Below are positions 58,001-64,000 of a DNA stretch of 64,000 bases, piece by piece. The DNA lies in the NCBI RefSeq assembly GCF_003051005.1, contig NZ_QAOW01000003.1, positions 451,148-515,147 of the forward strand, read 5' to 3'. The position numbers were made by a program, and so were the translations under genes. Source of the stretch: Rhodococcus sp. OK519 (GTDB lineage: Bacteria > Actinomycetota > Actinomycetes > Mycobacteriales > Mycobacteriaceae). Under the pieces are notes generated by a model, which was not told the origin of the DNA, did no database searches, and saw only the letters and a program-made list of their open reading frames with translations. Within the stretch, counting starts at the first letter, position 1. Every line of letters begins with the position of its first letter.

Positions 58001-58958
58001 CGACACCATGGTCGCGAGCTACGAACTCGGCGGCGGCTGGATGCGCATCGAACCCGCGAAGGTCGGCAAGCGCGCATTCCTCGGCAATTCCGGGATGGCC
58101 GGGCCGGGGCGCCGCGTCCCCAAGAACGGCTTGGTCGCGGTCCTGTCGGCAGCGCCGAGCAAGGCCAAGTCGGGTTCGTCGTGGCTCGGGAGCCCGCCGG
58201 TCCGGCTGCGCCGGGCAGCGACCGCGTCCGACGCCTCCCGAACCTTCGCCCCGCCGCTGCGGCTGCGGATCGCCCGCGCGATCGTCGAGACGTGCCGGCT
58301 CATCCCGGTGATGGTGACGTTCGGGATCGGCCTGGGCGTGCTGTTCACGCTCGCGTGGCTGGTGTCGGTCGGCGGATTCTGGCTCGCAGCCCTGTGCGGG
58401 GGCGTGGTCCTCATGATCGCGGGCGCCGTGGCGGGAGCCGTGTCGGTGGCCGCGAAGTGGCTCGTCGTTGGCCGGATCGGCACGGTCGAGCATCCGCTGT
58501 GGAGTTCGTTCGTATGGCGCAACGAGGTGTCCGACGCGTTCGTCGAGACCGTCGCCGCACCGTGGTTCGCACGGGCCGCGAACGGCACCGCCGTGATGAA
58601 CGTGTGGCTGCGCGGGCTCGGGGCGACCATCGGCCGCGGCGTGTGGTGCGAGACCTACTGGCTCCCCGAGGCCGACCTGGTGACCCTCGGCGACGGCGCC
58701 ACTGTCGAGCGGGGGTGCGTCGTGCAGACGCACCTGTTCCATGATCGGATCATGTCCATGGACACCGTCACGTTGGGTGCGGGCGCCACCCTCGGCCCGC
58801 ACTGCGTCGCGCTGCCCGCCGCCGGTCTCGGCGACGGCGCCACCGTCGGCCCGGCGTCGCTCGTCATGCGGGGCGACGTCGTCCCGCCGTCCACCCGCTG
58901 GCAGGGCAATCCCATTGCGCCGTGGACGGATTCGACGTCCGACGGAGACGCGCGATGA
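55038..58958 (+). CDS. Pls-like single-module NRPS: adenylation, carrier and membrane polymerising domains
   Basis: About 1306 aa. Adenylation domain (about 20-500): FTSGSTGTPKGVAVTHRNAA near 165, NTYGPTEATVVACG near 300, LFQGRADDQIKLGGRRIELG near 400 and GKVDRNALPWP near 491. Carrier domain: DDDFFELGGGSLSAAQLV, phosphopantetheine on Ser550. Then about six membrane helices separate three hexapeptide/left-handed-helix-like domains, as in epsilon-poly-lysine synthetase. No thioesterase. FDASCEEMW places Glu at the pocket position (GrsA 239) expected for a basic amino acid. Start uncertain: TTG 55038 behind GAGAGGGA; GTG 54987 also possible. Confidence 0.87.
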   Translation: MSAQPATDQSDQRSPHRIPAEFLRSALAPAPRTLVDILEATAAAHPDATAIDDGTAPLTYRELLDEIATGARWLADAGVGAGERVGVRMPSGSRNLYVAILSVLAAGAAYVPVDADDPDERAELVFSEAQVAAILTADGVQPGTAPRRAAPDVRPPTPDDDAWIIFTSGSTGTPKGVAVTHRNAAAFVDAEARMFLQGDPIGAEDRVLAGLSVAFDASCEEMWLAWRHGAALVPAPRSLVRSGMDLGPWLVSRDVTVVSTVPTLAALWPAEALEAVRLLIFGGEACPPDLAERLAVPGREVWNTYGPTEATVVACGALMDGTGPVRIGLPLDGWDLAVVDASGEPVADGQVGELVIGGVGLARYLDPAKDAEKYAPMTTLGWDRAYRSGDLVRLDTAGLLFQGRADDQIKLGGRRIELGEVDNALQNLPGVSGAAAAVRKTAAGTSILVGYIASTDPDFDLKAARDQLSEHLPAALVPRLALVDELPTRTSGKVDRNALPWPLPGAREDTVDPALSLDGTMAWVAGLWASILGASVTGPDDDFFELGGGSLSAAQLVSALRARFPQVTVAQLYDHPRLGSLAGFLDDLAPAAATTARHVDPVPRRAQAAQIAVTVPLMTLTGLQWATWLAITGNVLAWFDVSWAPTLSWWWVALAFFLFITPLGRMGIAVIGARTLLRRLKPGTYARGGPEHLRLWIALRLVEASGADNLSGAPWMLYFARALGARVGRGVDLHTLPPVTGMLVLGDGCSVEPEVDLAGHWIDGDVVHIGEIRIGDGAAIGARSTLLPGARIGRGAEVAAGSAVFGKVKAGQHWAGSPAVKVGKAMHPWPDRVPQRAVHWVPIFGVTSIVLAGMPIFGLAAGLLLIGRRVRDASDRGDAFWRALAILPVATVLSLFVFAALTVIAVRLLSIGLDEGYHPVRSRIGWQAWATERLMDSARTFLFPLYASLLTPLWLRLLGAKVGRDTEISTALVLPKFTTVADGAFLADDTMVASYELGGGWMRIEPAKVGKRAFLGNSGMAGPGRRVPKNGLVAVLSAAPSKAKSGSSWLGSPPVRLRRAATASDASRTFAPPLRLRIARAIVETCRLIPVMVTFGIGLGVLFTLAWLVSVGGFWLAALCGGVVLMIAGAVAGAVSVAAKWLVVGRIGTVEHPLWSSFVWRNEVSDAFVETVAAPWFARAANGTAVMNVWLRGLGATIGRGVWCETYWLPEADLVTLGDGATVERGCVVQTHLFHDRIMSMDTVTLGAGATLGPHCVALPAAGLGDGATVGPASLVMRGDVVPPSTRWQGNPIAPWTDSTSDGDAR

Positions 58959-60271
58959 AGCCCGGCAAGACAGCGGACGACCCGATCGACCCCTACCTCC
59001 CGCAGGCCGGAAACCGCGGATACCGGGTGTCCCGGTACGAGTTGGACCTCACGTACAAGGTGCACAGCAACCGCCTGTCCGGCAAGGCGACGATCACCGC
59101 GACCACCACCGACGTCCGGCCCCGCTTCTCCCTCGACCTCGCGCCGACGTTGCAGGTGTCGAAGCTGTCGGTGAACGGCCGACGGGTCGCGAAGTACACG
59201 CACCGCGACGGCAAGCTGACCATCACCCCGGCGCAGAAGATTCCGGCGGGCGGAGTCCTGTCGATCACCGTGCAGTACTCGGGTAACCCGCAGCCTGTCG
59301 CGAGCATGTGGGGCGACGTCGGCTGGGAGGAACTGTCCGAGGGCTCGCTCGTCGCGAGCCAACCGAACGGAGCCGCGTCGTGGTTTCCGTGCGACGATCA
59401 CCCGAGTTGCAAAGCGAGCTATCGCATCTCGATCACGACCGACTCGCCGTACCACGCCGTCGCGAACGGCAGCCTGGTCCGCAAGCAGACCAAGGCCAGC
59501 TTGACGACGTGGGTGTACGAGCAGACCGAGCCGATGTCGACGTACCTGGCCACCGTCCAGATCGGACCGTACGAGCGTCGCCGTATGGACAGCGGCCGCG
59601 TCCCGATGCACGCAATCCACCCGCAGGACCTACGGAACCGTTTCGACCACGACTTCGGCCGCCAGTCGCAGATGATGGACGTCTTCGAAAAACTGTTCGG
59701 CCCCTACCCGTTCGACGACTACTCGGTCGTCGTCACCGGCGACGACCTGGAGATCCCGATCGAGGCCCAAGGACTGTCGATCTTCGGCGCCAACCACTGC
59801 GACGGCCACCGCGGCTCCGAACGTCTTGTCGCACACGAGCTCGCGCACCAGTGGTTCGGCAACAGCCTCACCCTCGGGGTGTGGAAGGACATCTGGCTGC
59901 ATGAGGGATTCGCGTGCTACGCCGAGTGGCTGTGGTCGGAGAACTCCGGAGGACCCGACGCCCAGACCCTCGCCCTGCAGGCGCACCGCGGCCTCGCCGG
60001 CAAGCCGCAGGACATCCTGCTCGGCGACCCGGGGCCGCGACTGATGTTCGACGACCGCATCTACAAGCGCGGCGCCCTCGCACTGCACGCGCTGCGGCGA
60101 GAGATCGGCGACGACGCCTTCTTCGCCCTGCTGCAGAAGTGGACTGCCCAGTACCGGCACTCGACGGTGTCGACCGAGCAGTTCACCGGCCTGGCAGCAC
60201 AATTCACCGACAAACCGTTGCGCCCGCTGTGGGATGCGTGGCTCGCGGCGAAGCCGCTACCGAACCTCTGA
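58955..60271 (+). CDS. M1 family zinc aminopeptidase coupled to the Pls-like gene
   Basis: 438 aa, without the large C-terminal domain of typical 850-aa aminopeptidase N. Zinc site LVAHELAHQWFGNSLTLGVW near 293 with the distal Glu in WLHEGFACYAEWLW. The GAMEN exopeptidase loop is replaced by IPIEAQGLSIFGANH, keeping the glutamate. No signal peptide. ATGA overlap with the Pls-like gene indicates a joint role: trimming or recycling the polymer, or protecting the producer, by analogy with zinc aminopeptidases that degrade epsilon-poly-lysine in Streptomyces. The 3' end overlaps the convergent MFS gene by 15 bp. Confidence 0.88.
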   Translation: MKPGKTADDPIDPYLPQAGNRGYRVSRYELDLTYKVHSNRLSGKATITATTTDVRPRFSLDLAPTLQVSKLSVNGRRVAKYTHRDGKLTITPAQKIPAGGVLSITVQYSGNPQPVASMWGDVGWEELSEGSLVASQPNGAASWFPCDDHPSCKASYRISITTDSPYHAVANGSLVRKQTKASLTTWVYEQTEPMSTYLATVQIGPYERRRMDSGRVPMHAIHPQDLRNRFDHDFGRQSQMMDVFEKLFGPYPFDDYSVVVTGDDLEIPIEAQGLSIFGANHCDGHRGSERLVAHELAHQWFGNSLTLGVWKDIWLHEGFACYAEWLWSENSGGPDAQTLALQAHRGLAGKPQDILLGDPGPRLMFDDRIYKRGALALHALRREIGDDAFFALLQKWTAQYRHSTVSTEQFTGLAAQFTDKPLRPLWDAWLAAKPLPNL

Positions 60272-61525
60272 CACTTCCGGCAGGTGCCGTCGCCACTTGA
60301 CGATGACGAGCGCCAGACTTGCCGCGGCCACGACCGCGCCGATCACGAACATCATCGGATACGTGAACGACGGGTTCGCCTCCGCGATCACCGCCATCGC
60401 GGCGGGCACCGCGAATCCGAGGTAGCTGAGCGAGTAGAAGACGGCGGTAAGTCCGGCCAGATCGTCGGGGCCGGCGATCCGCTGGATCTCCTGCAGTCCC
60501 GACACCAGTGCGAGGCCGTATCCGCACCCCAGGATTGCCGCCGCGATCATCGACATCGGGACCGTCAGCACGTTCGACGCGACCGCCGCCACCGACATGC
60601 CCAGCACAAGCACCGCGAGTGCCACGGCAACAGCGCGGGCATTCGACGGGCTGTCGATTCTGCGCCCGACGGCCTGGATCGCGAATCCTGCACCCAACCC
60701 GATCATGCACAGCAGCGCCGAGAACGCGACCGGCGCACTGCCACTGCGACCGGTCATGAGCGCAGGCATCACCGCGTACGCGGATGCCGCCGCACCGAAC
60801 ACCCATGGGGCGACGGGAGCGACGACGTACAGGAAGCGGCGGTGCGCGACGGCCGGAATCTTCAGATCCTGCGTCAGCGAACGACGCTCGTTCCTCGGTA
60901 CGGCGGACCTCGTCTCCGGTGCCCGCAGCAGCGCAACACCGGCCGCGAGCGCGATCGTCGAATGCACGGCGTAGGCGAGCGCACTCGGCCACGGCGCCCA
61001 CTGTGCGAGTGTCCCCGCGACACCCGCGCCGATGCCGAACCCGGCGGTCAGGCTCATCGCAGCACGCCTCGCACCGGCACCCGGCCGGGCCGACGGATCC
61101 CGATCCGCCGTCGACAGTTCCTTGAGCCAGCTACCGCCGACAGCCATACCGAGTCCCAATGCGACGCCGGACAGGATGCGTCCGGCGACCAGCCATGCCG
61201 CCGAATCGGGTCCGGCCGCCAGGACCAGCGATCCGGCCACCGCGATGAACGGAGCCGGCAGCATCAGCGGACGTCGACCCAACCGGTCCGAGAGCGGACC
61301 GCCGATCAGCAGCGCCGGCACGATGCCGAGCACGTACGCAAACAGGAAGGTGTCGACCACGACCTGCGTGAACCCGTGGTCGAGTTTGTACATCACGAGC
61401 AACGGCGTGAACTCGTTGCCACCCCACGCCACCGCGAACATGCCTGCGGCGACGAGCATCCACGGACGCAGGCGGCTGTGCGTCGCAGGAGCAGCCAGCG
61501 CGACGGAGTCCTCGACAGCGGTCAT
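60257..61525 (-). CDS. MFS transporter, 12 TM
   Basis: 422 aa. MFS motif A GGPLSDRLGRRPLMLPAPF after helix 2, and GMAVGGSWLKELSTADRD with an Arg-rich central loop after helix 6. The pattern resembles sugar or aromatic acid/antibiotic exporters; direction of transport is not evident. The ATG overlaps the stop of the GntR gene (ATGA), so regulator and transporter form one operon. It ends tail to tail with the M1 peptidase gene and may or may not serve the Pls product. Confidence 0.88.
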   Translation of the reverse strand: MTAVEDSVALAAPATHSRLRPWMLVAAGMFAVAWGGNEFTPLLVMYKLDHGFTQVVVDTFLFAYVLGIVPALLIGGPLSDRLGRRPLMLPAPFIAVAGSLVLAAGPDSAAWLVAGRILSGVALGLGMAVGGSWLKELSTADRDPSARPGAGARRAAMSLTAGFGIGAGVAGTLAQWAPWPSALAYAVHSTIALAAGVALLRAPETRSAVPRNERRSLTQDLKIPAVAHRRFLYVVAPVAPWVFGAAASAYAVMPALMTGRSGSAPVAFSALLCMIGLGAGFAIQAVGRRIDSPSNARAVAVALAVLVLGMSVAAVASNVLTVPMSMIAAAILGCGYGLALVSGLQEIQRIAGPDDLAGLTAVFYSLSYLGFAVPAAMAVIAEANPSFTYPMMFVIGAVVAAASLALVIVKWRRHLPEVSEVR

Positions 61526-62175
61526 CGCCGGCTTCCTTCACCGAGCGCGTGGACCTCCCGCATGTGCCGACGGAGCGTCGACGCGAACCCGCCCGCGTCG
61601 CCGGCCTCGAGCAGGTCCGCGAGTCGGGTGTGATCGTCGATGATCTTGGTGATCTGTTCCGGATCACGGGCCAGCGAATGGGCCGTCATCCGGCGCTGAC
61701 GCTCCCGCAGTCCGTCGTAGAACGTCTCGAGCAGTGGGTTACCGCCGGCGCGCACGAGGGCGCGGTGGAAATCGGCGTCCAGTGCGCTGAACTCCGCGGC
61801 ATCGCCGGACGAGGCGACATGCTCACGCTGCCGACGCAGGTTGTCCCGGAGTGCCGCCACGAGCAGATCCCGTGTCCGGGTGCCCGGCATGACCGACTCC
61901 ACGGCATGTACCTCGACGAGAAGACGCGCGTCGATCACGTGTTCCGCCTCGCCGTCGGCAACGGGAACGATCAGCGCGCCCCGCTTGGGGTAGAGCCGCA
62001 TCCAGCCCTCCGCTTCGAGCCTGAGGAAGGCTTCGCGGACCGGCGTCCTGCTCGATCCCATGCGCGTCGCGATCTCGCCCTCACTGATCAGCTCACCGCC
62101 CGGCAACGCGCCGGACAGGATCATCTCCTTGACCTCGCGGTACGCCAGTTCTGCCGCTGAATACAACTTAGACAC
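61522..62175 (-). CDS. GntR family regulator with FCD domain
   Basis: 217 aa. The winged helix (AYREVKEMILSGALPGGELI, then EGEIATRMGSSRTPVREAFLR and LEAEGWMRLYPKRGALIVPV) is followed by an FCD ligand-binding domain with the metal-type residues in DADFHRALVRAGGN and IIDDHTRLADLLEAGD. It heads the operon with the MFS gene. GTG start lies inside a 24-bp palindrome, so it is probably autoregulated and releases DNA on binding an organic acid-like ligand. Confidence 0.92.
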   Translation of the reverse strand: MSKLYSAAELAYREVKEMILSGALPGGELISEGEIATRMGSSRTPVREAFLRLEAEGWMRLYPKRGALIVPVADGEAEHVIDARLLVEVHAVESVMPGTRTRDLLVAALRDNLRRQREHVASSGDAAEFSALDADFHRALVRAGGNPLLETFYDGLRERQRRMTAHSLARDPEQITKIIDDHTRLADLLEAGDAGGFASTLRRHMREVHALGEGSRR

Positions 62176-62184
62176 AAGATGTAT
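62161..62184. promoter_or_regulatory. GntR operator-like palindrome over its own start codon
   Basis: ATACAACTT and AAGATGTAT form 9-bp arms (8 matching) spaced by AGACAC. It covers the GTG start; the minus-strand TATAAA/ATAAAT -10 candidates lie just upstream, suggesting a leaderless self-repressed promoter. Confidence 0.65.
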
Positions 62185-62219
62185 TTATACGCCTTGCGAA
62201 CGATCGCCGGACACTCGGG

Positions 62220-63041
62220 TCAGACCGTCGGCTCCGGTCCCGGCGTACGCGACTGCGCCGAGTACCGGCCACCGTTGCGGACGATGTCGATCGGATGATC
62301 GAAGCACTCGCTGATTCGTTCTGTCGTGATCACGGACCCGGCCGGCCCCTGCGCGGTGATGCGACCGTCCCGAATCAGCAGCGCGTGCGTCGTGGTGGTC
62401 GGGATCTCCTCGATGTGGTGGGTGACGAGGATGCTCGCCATCAGCGGATGCTGCGCCCGCATCTCGTCCAGCGCGGTGAGTAGTTGTTCCCGCGCCGCGA
62501 GGTCGAGGCCGGTCGCTGGTTCGTCGAGCAACAGCACCGGCGGATCCGGCATCAGCGCCCGAGCGATGAGCGCGCGCCCCCGCTCGCCCTGCGACAGGAC
62601 GGGCCAACGCGCCTCAATCCGCGGGATCATGCCCATCATCGCGATCAGCTCCTCCGCCCGCGCGCGATCCGCGTCGGTGGGCTGCCACCGCTGCACGAAC
62701 TCAGGCGTGTTCGTGAGTCCGGTGAGCACGACATCACGCACGGTCAGTGGCCGCTCGATCGTGTGACGGGGGTTGACGTGACCGATGTGCGAGCGCAACT
62801 CCCGCATGTCCACCCGGCCCAGCTGATGCCCCAGCACGCGCACGGTGCCGTGGGTGGGATGTGCGACGGCACCGAGCAGGCTCAGCAGTGTGCTCTTGCC
62901 GGCACCGTTGGCCCCGAGGAGAACCCAGTGCTGCCCTTGCTCGATACGGACGTCGATGCCGCTCAGGATCTTCCGCCCTTCCCGGATCAGATCCACGCCT
63001 TCGGTGCTCAGCACGACGTTTCCGACAACGCTGGTACTCAC
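62220..63041 (-). CDS. ABC transporter ATP-binding protein
   Basis: 273 aa. Walker A VLLGANGAGKSTLLSLLGA, Q-loop GHVNPRH, signature LSQGERGRALIARALM, Walker B PVLLLDEPATGLD and switch histidine ILVTHHIEEIP. No permease gene is adjacent, so it either works with a distant membrane partner or is a soluble ABC protein. GTG start overlaps the stop of the FadR-type regulator (GTGA). Confidence 0.92.
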   Translation of the reverse strand: MSTSVVGNVVLSTEGVDLIREGRKILSGIDVRIEQGQHWVLLGANGAGKSTLLSLLGAVAHPTHGTVRVLGHQLGRVDMRELRSHIGHVNPRHTIERPLTVRDVVLTGLTNTPEFVQRWQPTDADRARAEELIAMMGMIPRIEARWPVLSQGERGRALIARALMPDPPVLLLDEPATGLDLAAREQLLTALDEMRAQHPLMASILVTHHIEEIPTTTTHALLIRDGRITAQGPAGSVITTERISECFDHPIDIVRNGGRYSAQSRTPGPEPTV

Positions 63042-63727
63042 TCGCCATTCCTTACTTCTTCCAACTTCGCGATCATGGGGTCGAGGTTCGCTGTCGTCGC
63101 CGCGACAGCTGCCGAACTGTCCCCGCGTTCGAGTGCAGCCACGAGCGCATCGTGGGCGTCTCCGGTATTCGGAATTGTGGGCTCGTTCTCGAGCATATCC
63201 ACGAGGGCCCCGTGCAGGATCGGCCGAACCGAGTCGAACAGTGCCGTGAGCACCGGGTTGCCGGCGAGAATCACCACAGACCTATGAAACTCGAGATCGG
63301 CCCGGACGAACTCCTCTGCTCCCGACGCCTCACTGGAGTGCCGCTCGGCCACCTGTTGTCTGAGGCCCGCAAGGTCCTCAGGTCGGGCACGCTCGGCAGC
63401 CAAACGCGCAGCTTCCACTTCGAGCGCGCGCCGCACTTCCAGAACCTCGAGGACGCGCGATCGCCGCAGCAGCTGTTCCAGCGCCGCCGCCCCCACAGGT
63501 TCGACGACGAAGGTACCCACACCGTGCCGGACGTCGAGCAGTCCGTCCCGCACCAGCAGACGTACTGCCTCCCGTACAGACGACCGCCCGACGCCGAGTT
63601 CGGTTGCGAGCTCCGCTTCGCTGGGCAATCGCTGACCGACCGCCCATTCGCGGACGTCGATCCGCCGACGGAGCAATTCCTCCACCTGCGGCACCAGCGG
63701 CCCGCTGCGCAACGTGTGTCCTGCCAT
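63038..63727 (-). CDS. FadR-type GntR regulator
   Basis: 229 aa. DNA-binding domain VEELLRRRIDVREWAVGQRL, then PSEAELATELGVGRSSVREA and VRLLVRDGLLDVRHGVGTFV is of the FadR subfamily; the FCD domain has FVRADLEFHRSVVILAGNPV. It leads an operon with the ABC ATPase. ATG with GGAGG 6 bases upstream. A perfect 22-bp palindrome overlaps the edge of its -10 element, so autoregulation is very likely. Confidence 0.93.
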   Translation of the reverse strand: MAGHTLRSGPLVPQVEELLRRRIDVREWAVGQRLPSEAELATELGVGRSSVREAVRLLVRDGLLDVRHGVGTFVVEPVGAAALEQLLRRSRVLEVLEVRRALEVEAARLAAERARPEDLAGLRQQVAERHSSEASGAEEFVRADLEFHRSVVILAGNPVLTALFDSVRPILHGALVDMLENEPTIPNTGDAHDALVAALERGDSSAAVAATTANLDPMIAKLEEVRNGE

Positions 63728-63745
63728 GGTCCACCTCCGCTCGGA

Positions 63746-63772
63746 AGTATAGACATCAGACGTCTGATGTCT
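63746..63772 (-). promoter_or_regulatory. FadR-type promoter and 22-bp operator palindrome
   Basis: 63751-63772 is a perfect palindrome with half-site AGACATCAGAC. The minus-strand -10 TATACT (63746-63751) shares its last base. A bound regulator would sit across the -35/-10 spacer and shut the promoter. Confidence 0.8.
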
Positions 63773-63861
63773 GGCGGACGAGCGTCAGACTTCGACTAAC
63801 TCTGCGGGCCGCCTCATCAGGGCGCCGGCGTTCCGAAGTGGGTGGAATTGATACGGAAATG

Positions 63862-63897
63862 CCGAAGGCCCCCACCCTGACGGGTGGGGGCCTTCGG
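63862..63897 (-). terminator. Terminator of the rRNA operon
   Basis: Arms CCGAAGGCCCCCACCC and its exact complement (16 pairs) with a 4-base loop, 8 bases beyond the 5S 3' end on the minus strand, followed by CATTTCC. Confidence 0.9.
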
Positions 63898-63905
63898 TTG
63901 AAAGG

Positions 63906-64000
63906 TGTTCGGCGGTGTCCTACTCTCCCACACCCTGTCGAGTGCAGTACCATCGGCGCTGGAGGGCTTAGCTTCCGGGTTCGGAATGAGACCGGGCGTT
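63906..64000 (-). rRNA. rrf: 5S ribosomal RNA, 3' part
   Basis: The minus strand reads CGGTCTCATTCCGAACCCGG, then AGCTAAGCCCTCCAGCGCCG, ATGGTACTGCACTCGACAGG and GTGTGGGAGAGTAGGACACC, the conserved 5S body and 3' strand. About the first 20-25 bases lie beyond the window edge; the 23S and 16S genes should follow to the right in leftward orientation. The exact 3' end is accurate to one or two bases. Confidence 0.95.

Overview
The window is high-GC actinobacterial DNA, most probably from Rhodococcus or a close Nocardiaceae relative. This is inferred from an Lsr2 nucleoid protein, from gene order matching the chromosomal core of Mycobacterium (clpC, lsr2, lysS, coaX-panD-panC, folK-folB-folP-folE-ftsH, then hpt, tilS, a zincin, dacB and ppa), from many GTG starts, and from many promoters of the leaderless TANNNT type. 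No 16S is present to fix the species.

Layout. 0-0.5 kb: the tail of a nitrile hydratase/thiocyanate hydrolase-type operon. 0.5-4.1 kb: OsmC protein, membrane protein, MFS pump, P-loop kinase. 4.1-13.2 kb: clpC, two membrane envelope genes (acyltransferase 3, GT-C-like), secreted lipase, lsr2, lysS. 13.2-16.6 kb: a DUF1772/NmrA pair with a divergent AraC regulator, then a cysteine dioxygenase-rhodanese operon preceded by a nine-residue ORF containing Cys-Cys. 16.6-26.3 kb: pantothenate/CoA genes, folate genes and ftsH, all leftward and mostly overlapping by 4 bp. 26.6-35.1 kb: amidase, an unusual Ser/Thr kinase, hpt, tilS, zincin, dacB, ppa. 35.2-40.4 kb: an accessory patch with a LexA-like repressor, two unknown genes and a Gabija-like pair (OLD/TOPRIM nuclease plus UvrD-like helicase). 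40.4-51.5 kb: catabolic, redox and transport genes with several small regulators. 51.5-53.9 kb: a sulfur-linked stretch with a short luciferase-like protein behind a five-codon Cys ORF and a class V aminotransferase/cysteine desulfurase behind a SAM-IV-type riboswitch. 54.1-63.7 kb: a YCII protein, a giant Pls-like poly(amino acid) synthetase translationally coupled to an M1 aminopeptidase, an MFS transporter-GntR operon meeting it tail to tail, and an ABC ATPase-FadR operon. The right edge is the 3' part of a leftward 5S rRNA gene and its terminator.

The most interesting parts are the Pls-like synthetase/M1 peptidase module, the Gabija-like module with its unstudied neighbours, the planctomycete-style kinase, and three separate cis-regulatory candidates tied to sulfur amino acids.
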